A DNA stretch of 64,000 bases from Candidatus Brachybacter algidus (lineage in GTDB: Bacteria > Bacteroidota > Bacteroidia > Chitinophagales > Saprospiraceae). Below are positions 16,443 through 24,079 of the stretch, in pieces. A program made the position numbers and the translations under genes. Location of the stretch: positions 744,001-808,000 of the forward strand of contig JADJSK010000001.1 in NCBI GenBank assembly GCA_016711705.1. Direction: 5' to 3'. Every line of letters starts with the position of its first letter. Position 1 is the stretch's first letter. The notes beneath the pieces were generated by a model. That model was given only the letters and a program-made list of their open reading frames with translations. It did not search any database and was not told the DNA's origin.

Positions 16443-17453
16443 TCAACCGACTATATTAACTTCCGGGCATATATTTATTTCAAATTTTTCACTCACTGCC
16501 AATTGTATTTCTTCAGCCAGTTCAAGTATTTCTTCACCAGTAGCATTTCCATAATTCACCAAAACGAGTGCTTGTTTTGCATGTGAACCTGCATCCCCTT
16601 TCCTTTTACCTTTGAATCCGCATTGCTCTATGAGCCAGCCAGCAGGAACTTTAATTGATTCATTATTGACAGGATATCCAGGGAGATCAGGAAATTCAAT
16701 TTTCAACTTGTTATAATGATCAATAGATATTATCGGGTTTTTAAAGAAACTTCCTGCATTGCCTAGTTCATCAGGATCAGGCAACTTACTTTTTCTTATA
16801 GAAATTATAGCATCTGAAATTTGACCTGGCAAATATGGGCCTTCTATTCCCAATCCATCCAATGTTTTAATTATATCGCCATAATCTACGTTTGTATATC
16901 CATCATTTTTTAAGTGCATCTGGATGGAAAGTATAATCAATTGACCTTTAAATTCATTTTTAAAAATACTATCCCTATACCCAAAGCGGCATTCATCTTT
17001 AAAGAATGTCCTGGTCTCACCAGTAATAATATCAAATGCTTGCAATGAATGAAATACTTCTTGAAATTCCACACCATATGCGCCGATATTTTGCATTGGA
17101 GCTGCTCCAACAGTTCCGGGGATAAGAGAAAGATTTTCCAATCCGTTAAGGCCATGTCTAAGTGAATACAGTACTGTATCATGCCATAACTCACCCGAAG
17201 CGACTTTCAAAATAGTTTTTCCATCAGATGTCTCTCCAAGGATATCTCTACCTTTCAACATATTTAACAAAATGGTGCCTTCGTAATTTTTCAAAAATAA
17301 GACATTACTGCCTCCACCTAAAAACATCCAATTAGTATTTTTGAAAAAGTGGTCTTGAAACAATTCATCCAACTGACTCACATCCATAATCTCAATGATG
17401 GAGTCTGCATATACTTCGCAGTGAAAAGTATGAAGGTCTTTTAGTGGGTACAT
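16443..17453 (-). CDS. murB: UDP-N-acetylmuramate dehydrogenase MurB
   Basis: A 336-residue FAD enzyme that reduces UDP-GlcNAc-enolpyruvate to UDP-MurNAc in peptidoglycan synthesis. FAD-binding motifs FLGGGSNVLFL and SLIPGTVGAAPMQNIGAYG, the type I substrate loop FGYRDSIFK, the catalytic Ser in NAGSFFKNP and the C-terminal Glu in CPEVNIVG are all visible. Length fits type I MurB. Its ATG directly follows the stop of the broken MazF-like frame, so it is probably translated from the toxin-antitoxin transcript or from its own promoter inside it. Confidence 0.95.
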   Translation of the reverse strand: MYPLKDLHTFHCEVYADSIIEIMDVSQLDELFQDHFFKNTNWMFLGGGSNVLFLKNYEGTILLNMLKGRDILGETSDGKTILKVASGELWHDTVLYSLRHGLNGLENLSLIPGTVGAAPMQNIGAYGVEFQEVFHSLQAFDIITGETRTFFKDECRFGYRDSIFKNEFKGQLIILSIQMHLKNDGYTNVDYGDIIKTLDGLGIEGPYLPGQISDAIISIRKSKLPDPDELGNAGSFFKNPIISIDHYNKLKIEFPDLPGYPVNNESIKVPAGWLIEQCGFKGKRKGDAGSHAKQALVLVNYGNATGEEILELAEEIQLAVSEKFEINICPEVNIVG

Positions 17454-17781
17454 TTAATTATCGGTTAATTGTGAAACTAGTGATTTTACTTGCTTTTCAA
17501 TTTCAAAATCAATACTGCCCAATTTTTTATAAAATAATTTCTTATCAAGAGTAGCTAATTTATGAACCCTGATACTTGATGGAATTAATAAACCAAACTT
17601 TGCCCAGTTTTCAACAATAATATCATATTTATCAAAATGTTTCTGACTTGTAATCCTGCAAACTAATATATCACCATCATTAAAATCATTTATTATCAAA
17701 GCTGGTCTCTTTTTAAAATTTGTACCATCAGAAAAAAGGAAAGTTCAGTAATACAACATCACCAAATTTAAACTGTATCAT
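17454..17781 (-). pseudogene. MazF/PemK-like toxin, frameshifted
   Basis: From the ATG at 17781 the frame reads MIQFKFGDVVLLNFPF and then stops. Removing one base from the run of six T (plus-strand A run, 17732-17737) joins it to SDGTNFKKRPALIINDFNDG and the rest, giving a 108-residue MazF/PemK-type protein (FGDVVLLNFPFSDG and KKRPALII are family hallmarks). The longest intact frame is 81 residues (17454-17699), lacking the N-terminus. As read, the toxin is inactive unless ribosomes slip. The start overlaps the antitoxin stop (ATGA), typical of toxin-antitoxin operons. A sequencing indel is possible. Confidence 0.8.
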
Positions 17782-17987
17782 AATATTCTATCATAAATTG
17801 AATCTTCTTCTGAAAACCCACTTAAAAATTGATCCTGTACAGTTTTCTTATATAAAAGTTCTTCGGATGCATCTTCATTAAATTGGATAATCACTCTGAC
17901 ATGTTCGATATTTGAATCAGCAAGAAGATTTTCAGGAATTTCAATCTTATGATTATTAATGCTTGTTAAAAATTCGATTGATTTCAT
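17778..17987 (-). CDS. Putative antitoxin of the MazF-like pair
   Basis: A 69-residue acidic protein directly upstream of, and overlapping by 4 bp, the MazF-like frame. It begins MKSIEFLTSINNHKIEIPEN and ends EEDSIYDRIL. The beta-rich N-terminus followed by an acidic tail fits small antitoxins of MazF/PemK systems. There is no clear DNA-binding motif. The assignment rests mainly on gene order and overlap. Confidence 0.65.
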   Translation of the reverse strand: MKSIEFLTSINNHKIEIPENLLADSNIEHVRVIIQFNEDASEELLYKKTVQDQFLSGFSEEDSIYDRIL

Positions 17988-18093
17988 AGCTACATTATGA
18001 TTTTTTTTGGGAAAATATTTATATACAAAGATGATAATTAATTAAGATTTAAAAGTCTAAATAGTTTAATATTGAAACTTCATTAGATAGAAA

Positions 18094-19875
18094 TCACACT
18101 TCATATGTCTTAGCTATTTTATCAAGATTCAAACTCCTGGCCATTGCATCAAAAATCTTTTTATAAGTTCCTCCTTCGCGATATACTTCCTCATGTATAC
18201 CTGACTCAACGACCATTCCTTCTTCCATCACATAGATGCGCTCAGCATCTATGATTTGTGAAAGGCTGTGAGAGATTACAATGACAGTCCTGTTTTGTTT
18301 AATAGCATCCAAACTGTTTTTGATTTGTTCAGTTGTGATAGCGTCCAGACTCGCTGTGGGTTCATCCAGAAAGATGATAGGCGGATCCTTGATGAATAGA
18401 CGAGCTATTGCAATACGCTGTTGCTGACCACCTGACAATAAGCTTGCTTGTGATTTGTATTTGTCAGGCAATTCCATGATTTGATCATGTATATAGGCCT
18501 TTTGTGCGGCTAGTACGACCTCCTCATAACTTGCATTTAAATCTCCATAGCGAATGTTTTCTTCGATCGTTCCCTTGAAGATGTGATTCTTCTGTAGCAC
18601 TAAACCTATCTTTTCTCTCAGAAAAGTAGTATCGTATTCCGATAGATCTACTCCATCAAGCAGTATTCTGCCCCTTGTAGGTTCATAAAACTTATCAAGA
18701 AGGTTGATTACGGTACTTTTACCGGCTCCTGACAATCCTACAAAAGCTGTTATAGAACCTGGGATTATTTCCATGTTGATGTGCTTCAATGCTTTTGTCC
18801 CATTGGGATAGGAAAAAGATACATCCTGGATTTCAAATTTTCCACTAACTTTTGACGGCTTATAGTTGCCGGTTTTTTCCATCTCAATTTCAGCATTCAT
18901 AATATCAAAGAAGCCTTCAGAATAAATCATTGCATCACTCATCTCATCGTAGATTCTGTGCAGCTGACGAATAGGAGAAGTTACATTATTCAATAGTAAA
19001 ATATGGAACATAATCGCACCAATGGTCATGTCGCCATTTAGCACCAAATAAGCAGTAAGAATGATTATAACTACGATACCCATCTGCTCAACAAAACTCT
19101 TAAGACCGTCATATATAAAATTGGTTCGACGGGTTTTCATTTGAGCGTCTGTTAAATCCGACTGCAGATCTAGTTGCTTTTTAGATTCTGATTTTTCTCG
19201 TACAAATGATTTTATAACCGTTATTGACTCAATAATCGAGACAATTCCCTGACTTTTATTTTCACGGAATCCTCTCAAACTTCTTCTTACACCACTGAGT
19301 TTTTTAGCTTGACTTTGACTGATGAAAAAGTATATTGGAATAATGCAAAGTCCCACAAAACCGACATATTTGTTGGCATTGAACATGACAAATAATGCTA
19401 CTAAACTATTTGCTAATAAAGGAAGTATATCTATAAAGAAATTTTGAACTAATCTGGTAAGACTCTCAATTCCGCGATCAATTCGAGTTTGTAATTTCCC
19501 TGTTTCATTATTTGTACTTGTAAAAAAAGCCAGTCTGTAGGCAAGGATTTTATCTATCACTGCCTGAGCGAGGTCTTTAGAAACATATATTCTTAATTTT
19601 TCGCCATAAAATTTCTGGCCAAAAGAAATGAAAGCATTTAGTATTTCTTTGGTAAGCAACACTGTTGTAATAATAGTCAATATATGAATACCTTCTTTAA
19701 TACCTTTGTTTGCTTCCACCAGGTCGTTAATGCCATCGACGGCATATCGCAAGATCCATGCATTTACCTGAGCTGTCAATGAACCAATCAATGTCAATAT
19801 TAATGTGGCGAATACTAAAAATCTGTAAGGCCTTACATAAGGTTTTAGTTGGCTATATAATTCTTTTAATTTCAA
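18094..19875 (-). CDS. ABC transporter, fused permease and ATPase (exporter type)
   Basis: A 593-residue half-transporter. Residues 1 to about 320 form six transmembrane helices; the ATPase follows with Walker A GLSGAGKSTVINLLDKFYEP, Q-loop VLQKNHIFKGTIEENIRYGD, signature LLSGGQQQRIAIARLF and Walker B PIIFLDEPTASLD. This is the MsbA/multidrug lipid-exporter type; the substrate cannot be told. The start is a TTG (MKLKELYSQLKPYVRPYRF); no ATG fits. It is a single gene, likely working as a homodimer. Confidence 0.92.
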   Translation of the reverse strand: MKLKELYSQLKPYVRPYRFLVFATLILTLIGSLTAQVNAWILRYAVDGINDLVEANKGIKEGIHILTIITTVLLTKEILNAFISFGQKFYGEKLRIYVSKDLAQAVIDKILAYRLAFFTSTNNETGKLQTRIDRGIESLTRLVQNFFIDILPLLANSLVALFVMFNANKYVGFVGLCIIPIYFFISQSQAKKLSGVRRSLRGFRENKSQGIVSIIESITVIKSFVREKSESKKQLDLQSDLTDAQMKTRRTNFIYDGLKSFVEQMGIVVIIILTAYLVLNGDMTIGAIMFHILLLNNVTSPIRQLHRIYDEMSDAMIYSEGFFDIMNAEIEMEKTGNYKPSKVSGKFEIQDVSFSYPNGTKALKHINMEIIPGSITAFVGLSGAGKSTVINLLDKFYEPTRGRILLDGVDLSEYDTTFLREKIGLVLQKNHIFKGTIEENIRYGDLNASYEEVVLAAQKAYIHDQIMELPDKYKSQASLLSGGQQQRIAIARLFIKDPPIIFLDEPTASLDAITTEQIKNSLDAIKQNRTVIVISHSLSQIIDAERIYVMEEGMVVESGIHEEVYREGGTYKKIFDAMARSLNLDKIAKTYEV

Positions 19876-19950
19876 ATGTTTATTTATAATATTTTAATTC
19901 ATGATTTACTGGGCTTACAAAACTTTTAGAAATATACAGAAGTGCAAAAG

Positions 19951-20730
19951 CTATTTAATCTCTATTTCTAAATCATCAAATTTTTCAGTAATCCAAAAAG
20001 AATTAACATTCGAACCATTAGCGATTTGTACGATTTGTAAGTTTATCAATTCCAATAATGAAAGAAATAAAACAATGGCATGGATTCTGTTTTCACTTTT
20101 TTCAAAAATGTCTTCAAAAGAGCAATTTTTTTTCTTTTTTAAAGCCAACATTATATCTTCTCTACATTCATGGACTGTATAAGGATAATCTACTAACTGA
20201 TGGATTGTACCTGATTTTTTTTCACCCATCCGCTCAATTAGCCGATTGAATGTTTTGATAAGTTGATATAGACTGGCTGATTCAAGTTCGTTATAGCTTA
20301 CGGAAGCGTGTTGGATTCTCTTAATATCCTCTGCGATACTTCCACGTTTGTGCATCTTGGCTTTCAATTCTTCCATTATTGAAAGTTCGGTAGCAATTTC
20401 TTTAAAACTTTTAAAAATAAGAATACGATTGACCAGTTCCAATCTAGGATCATCAACTTCATGATTTTCATCCGATTTTTTCAAAGGAAGCAGCATCCTA
20501 GCTTTAATGCGCATGAGTGTCGCTGCGGTAACGATAAATTCGCTTGCAAGGTCGATATTAATAGCATCCATGCTGCGGATATAAGCAAGAAAATCTCCAG
20601 TGATCTTTGCTATCGGTATATTTTGTATATCCAGTTCATCTCTTTCAATGAAGAAAAGTAACAAATCAAATGGCCCGTCAAAGACAGGTAAGTGAATGTT
20701 GTAAGTTTCTTTTTGATTTAATTCAGACAT
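19951..20730 (-). CDS. scpA: Segregation and condensation protein A (ScpA)
   Basis: A 259-residue protein with the ScpA kleisin N-terminus YNIHLPVFDGPFDLLLFFIE, AKITGDFLAYI and DLASEFIVTAATLMRIKARM, and a winged-helix-like C-terminus. ScpA links SMC heads in chromosome condensation. I start at ATG 20730 (MSELNQKETYN); an in-frame TTG extends it 14 codons to 20772, but would nearly reach the divergent neighbour. ScpB is not in this window. Confidence 0.93.
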   Translation of the reverse strand: MSELNQKETYNIHLPVFDGPFDLLLFFIERDELDIQNIPIAKITGDFLAYIRSMDAINIDLASEFIVTAATLMRIKARMLLPLKKSDENHEVDDPRLELVNRILIFKSFKEIATELSIMEELKAKMHKRGSIAEDIKRIQHASVSYNELESASLYQLIKTFNRLIERMGEKKSGTIHQLVDYPYTVHECREDIMLALKKKKNCSFEDIFEKSENRIHAIVLFLSLLELINLQIVQIANGSNVNSFWITEKFDDLEIEIK

Positions 20731-20787
20731 CTGATGCGAAGGTAATAGATTTGGCCTTACTTTTACATCCAAAATATGTCATAAATT

Positions 20788-21495
20788 TTGAAAGAAACCG
20801 GTAAAATATATCTTATTCCTGTACCGATTGATGATGCAGGTTTAGAAACTATACCAAAGTCTACGCTGGAGATTCTATTTCAATTGAGTCATTTTGTTGT
20901 TGAGCGCTCCAAGACTGCCAGGAAATTCATTAAGTTACTTGGACATCCACTTCCTCAAAGTGAATTAAGAGTTACGGAAATGCCCAAACATGGCAAAATT
21001 GATTTTGAAGAGGTCTTAGACATCGTAAAGGCGGGACACGATATAGGAATAATGTCTGAAAGCGGTTGCCCGGGCATAGCAGATCCTGGAGCAGAAATTG
21101 CATCATGGGCACATCTAAAAGATATTCAAGTCGTCCCAATGGTAGGCCCGAGTTCCTTATTACTTGCGTTGATGGCTAGTGGTTTTTCCGGACAGAGTTT
21201 TGTCTTTCATGGCTATTTACCGGCTGATAAAGAAGAACTTGTAAAAAAGTTAAGATTACTGGAGGTACATGCGAATAAACTTGGTCAGACACAAATTTTC
21301 ATCGAAACTCCTTATCGAAATAAAAAAATGTTTGAAGCCGCAATGAATACGCTTTTACCTGAGTCAAAGTTATCCGTGCATATGGGTTTAACAGGGCCAA
21401 ATGCTTTTTCGATGACAAAGACCATTAAGGAATGGAAGTTGTTGAAGGGTATATTTCTGAGAGATGATGTACCGGCGGTGTTTATAATTGGGTGA
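20788..21495 (+). CDS. RsmI-like SAM-dependent methyltransferase (tetrapyrrole methylase fold)
   Basis: A 235-residue protein starting with TTG. Motifs GKIYLIPVPI, VERSKTARKFI, IGIMSESGCPGIADPGAEI and PMVGPSSLLLALMASGFSGQ place it in the RsmI/tetrapyrrole methylase superfamily (COG0313). Compared with true RsmI it lacks the usual GNLEDIT start and RAPS-type motif, so it belongs to the shorter Bacteroidota paralog group, whose target is not established to my knowledge. It is divergent from scpA with only 57 bp between the chosen starts. Confidence 0.85.
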   Translation: MKETGKIYLIPVPIDDAGLETIPKSTLEILFQLSHFVVERSKTARKFIKLLGHPLPQSELRVTEMPKHGKIDFEEVLDIVKAGHDIGIMSESGCPGIADPGAEIASWAHLKDIQVVPMVGPSSLLLALMASGFSGQSFVFHGYLPADKEELVKKLRLLEVHANKLGQTQIFIETPYRNKKMFEAAMNTLLPESKLSVHMGLTGPNAFSMTKTIKEWKLLKGIFLRDDVPAVFIIG

Positions 21496-21608
21496 AGAAT
21501 GGGTAATGGATAATCGGGTGATCAGGTGATAAGTGATGAGTGATAAGTGATAAGTGATGAATGATAAGTGATGAGTGAAGAGTGATAAGTGAAGAGTGAT
21601 AAGTGATG

Positions 21609-21714
21609 GGAATATTAAATCCTAAGAGGTCATTTTAATTTCTGATTCCCAATTTCAAAATTATAGCAACTCAACATTCTATGTGTTCAATAGCCGTTGA
21701 CTTTAGTCATGGGT
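21609..21714. repeat. 106-bp direct repeat, copy 1
   Basis: This copy runs from GGAATATTAAATCCTAAGAG to TTTAGTCATGGGT. The second copy starts 170 bp downstream and has the same length, with about ten substitutions and no indel. Near the end is TGACTTTAGTCA, a small inverted repeat. No open frame of note crosses it. Confidence 0.8.
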
Positions 21715-21778
21715 AAGGAGAGGTGATCGATGATTGGTAATGGGGTGATCAGGTGATCAGTGCATGAGTGAAAGTGTT

Positions 21779-21884
21779 GGAATTTTAAATCCTAAGAGGT
21801 AATTTTAATTTCTGATTCCCAATTTCAAAATTAAAGCAACTCAACAATCTATGCGTTCAATAACCCTTGACTTTAGTCATGGGT
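21779..21884. repeat. 106-bp direct repeat, copy 2
   Basis: This is the partner of the copy at 21609, beginning GGAATTTTAAATCCTAAGAG and ending TTTAGTCATGGGT. Equal length and scattered substitutions show an old duplication. It includes the same TGACTTTAGTCA inverted repeat. Confidence 0.8.
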
Positions 21885-22060
21885 CAAATGAGGTAATAGT
21901 TAATGAGGAATTGGCAATAATAAATGGCGTATGATTTCTATACGATTCAGTGAAATCCTTTAATCAGTTTAATCCCTGCCTTTGTGGGCAGGCAAGCGTG
22001 GTTCAAACGAAGTATCTTAAGCAATAACAATTCACAATTAATACCTAACAACTAGAAAAA

Positions 22061-22090
22061 AGGCCCGATACACTTTCATGAACCGGGCCT
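22061..22090 (-). terminator. Rho-independent terminator of the lipoprotein/TonB receptor operon
   Basis: Read leftwards, AGGCCCG and CGGGCCT form a 7-bp GC-rich stem with a 16-base loop, followed by a run of six T. It lies 23 bp past the lipoprotein stop codon and fits an intrinsic terminator for leftward transcription. Confidence 0.8.
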
Positions 22091-22112
22091 AAGCTTTTAG
22101 GAAGCTTTATTC

Positions 22113-24050
22113 TTATTTGTCAAATATTTTGACATTGTCTATTCTGTAGGATGTAGTATTAGCAGATGCTGTGCCGCTGTATTTAAATGCAATGTATATC
22201 TTACCTGTAAATGCTGAAAGATCAATTGATCCACTTGGAACAAATATATTGTCACCTGTAGATGCGCCAGCTATTGGAGCAACAATAGGTGTCCATGTAG
22301 CACTCAAGTAATTTGTTCCGTCAAAATTAGTGGAAGCGAGCACTTGAAGTCCATCATGTTTGTAAACCTGCAAAGCCGTTTCAAATGTCAATAATTTAGG
22401 TTTGTCTAATACTACGCCTGGAGATATTAGCCAAGTAACATTCTCATCATCAGTTGAGTTGTATGCAGTTGCTTGAGCATAAAAATTGCCTGAGAATGAT
22501 TTATATATCCATTTTCTAGTTCCTTTTTCTGCAACATTCAACCAACCACCTATTGAAATATCCTGATTAACAACACCTCCGGTGAATGACTCGTCTATAT
22601 CTCCTTCAGGATCAACTATTGTTCCTCCTATGATATCCGCTTTGCTTCTGATGTTTATCTGATTAGCGCTAGATGCACCACCTTGACCTGCTATACCCAC
22701 TACTTCAACCACACCCGTAGGAATTGCATCACCAGCAAAAGTAGCATAAGTAGTTGAATACATGGATATTGAACCCGTAGCATCAGTCATAGTGACATCT
22801 CCTGAATAGGTGTTCCCACCAGATTTAGACAAAGTTACACCTATAATTTTAACCAATTGAGATTCATAATTATTGATATTTGCATTAAGAGCTTGAATAG
22901 TCAATTGTGTTGGTGTAACACTTTTACCTGTTCCCGTCCTTGATACATTAGCCAATGGCACATTGTTTAGCTGAAGCAATCCACTAAATTCAGATAATTC
23001 AACTCCACCAATTCCAACTTCTAATTCATCTCCAACATTGAAGGGCGAAGTTTCAGCAAATCTGATTGTTAATCCGGCATTTCCTTGTTGCCAAAGAACT
23101 AAATTTTTACTCGTAATATTTGAAAACGTCTTATCGCTGATTACGATTCCCTTTATTTTTTTATCTGCAGGCAAATTCAATGCAGATCCTTGAAACAGTG
23201 CTCTGACATCGCTCACATTTATCAACTCTCCACCAGTGCCACCGCCACCACATCGTGTTCCATTTAATTGAAGATCTATAGTGTCTCTGACGAAAAGTTG
23301 TTTAGTCGTTCCAAAAACTGTGTAAATAGCCACCATTGAACCATTGCCCTGAGGCAGACCTTTCAAGGCAAATGTAGAATATCCGCTAGTCCTTACAGTT
23401 ACTGTTTTATTCGAACAATCCTTGAATGTTCTATTTGAATTGATTTGGAAATCAGCATATGTTTTACCAAGATCTGCATCTGCAACCTCCATCCCATTAA
23501 GTTGGATTAGAGTATTTTCATCATTTGGTCCTAGCTCAGAAAGAGTCCTGACAGTTGGAATCACAGGAATATTAAACTCCCCTTTTATCAAATAATTGTC
23601 CAAAAGAGGCTCTTCAATACTAGATAATGCCTTGTCTCCATTATCATCTAAATATGTTCCTGCTCCCAATTGAAGGTTTCCGTTATAATCACCTATAGTC
23701 ATACCTTTGACTTTCACGTAAACTCTTCTGCCCACTGGATATATATTGAACAAATTCGTAGCATTTATACGAAGGTCAATACCTGCTGTAGAATCCTGAA
23801 TTACAAGAGTTTTATAAAAGTTACCGGTTTTATCATCTGCTACCACAACTGCTTTGATGATATAATCCTCAGTAATCGTCTCAAATCCTCCAAGTGTATG
23901 CATTGCTTTCAGTTGTTTAATACTGAAATTAGCATTGTAAGTAGGGTAATTTGTATTGTAAGGCGGTTCATCAATATCAGTTTTAACACAGCTGTTAAAT
24001 ACCAATGCCAAAAAAGACATGCTTAAAAATAACTTAGCTAACTTGCTCAT
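22113..24050 (-). CDS. Surface lipoprotein with DUF5689 and choice-of-anchor-like domains
   Basis: A 645-residue lipoprotein. The start is ATG 24050 (MSKLAKLFLSMSFLALVFNSC), giving a signal peptide with lipobox Cys at residue 21; an upstream ATG adds eight residues. Residues of about 40-270 (SIKQLKAMHTLGG, DYIIKAVVVADDKTGNFYKT, VIQDSTAGIDLRI) match DUF5689, and a second similar OB-like unit follows (residues about 280-480). The C-terminal 160 residues (ESFTGGVVNQDISIGGW ... YRIDNVKIF) look like a carbohydrate-binding-type beta-sandwich. It lies 29 bp after the TonB receptor, the standard pairing of an outer-membrane importer with its surface lipoprotein. The ligand is unknown. Confidence 0.8.
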   Translation of the reverse strand: MSKLAKLFLSMSFLALVFNSCVKTDIDEPPYNTNYPTYNANFSIKQLKAMHTLGGFETITEDYIIKAVVVADDKTGNFYKTLVIQDSTAGIDLRINATNLFNIYPVGRRVYVKVKGMTIGDYNGNLQLGAGTYLDDNGDKALSSIEEPLLDNYLIKGEFNIPVIPTVRTLSELGPNDENTLIQLNGMEVADADLGKTYADFQINSNRTFKDCSNKTVTVRTSGYSTFALKGLPQGNGSMVAIYTVFGTTKQLFVRDTIDLQLNGTRCGGGGTGGELINVSDVRALFQGSALNLPADKKIKGIVISDKTFSNITSKNLVLWQQGNAGLTIRFAETSPFNVGDELEVGIGGVELSEFSGLLQLNNVPLANVSRTGTGKSVTPTQLTIQALNANINNYESQLVKIIGVTLSKSGGNTYSGDVTMTDATGSISMYSTTYATFAGDAIPTGVVEVVGIAGQGGASSANQINIRSKADIIGGTIVDPEGDIDESFTGGVVNQDISIGGWLNVAEKGTRKWIYKSFSGNFYAQATAYNSTDDENVTWLISPGVVLDKPKLLTFETALQVYKHDGLQVLASTNFDGTNYLSATWTPIVAPIAGASTGDNIFVPSGSIDLSAFTGKIYIAFKYSGTASANTTSYRIDNVKIFDK

Positions 24051-24079
24051 TTTATATATATTATGAATATTCAATTTAA

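Larger units (their letters stand above)
21496..22112. other. 617-bp intergenic region with short-word repeats and a duplicated element
   Basis: No gene is seen. It starts with about 100 bp of GTGATAAGTGATGAG-like words, then holds two copies of a 106-bp element separated by similar words, then unique DNA with a small GC-rich hairpin (CCTGCC-N6-GGCAGG, 21975-21992) and finally the terminator of the leftward lipoprotein gene. Two convergent genes end here, so no promoter is expected. Confidence 0.7.
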
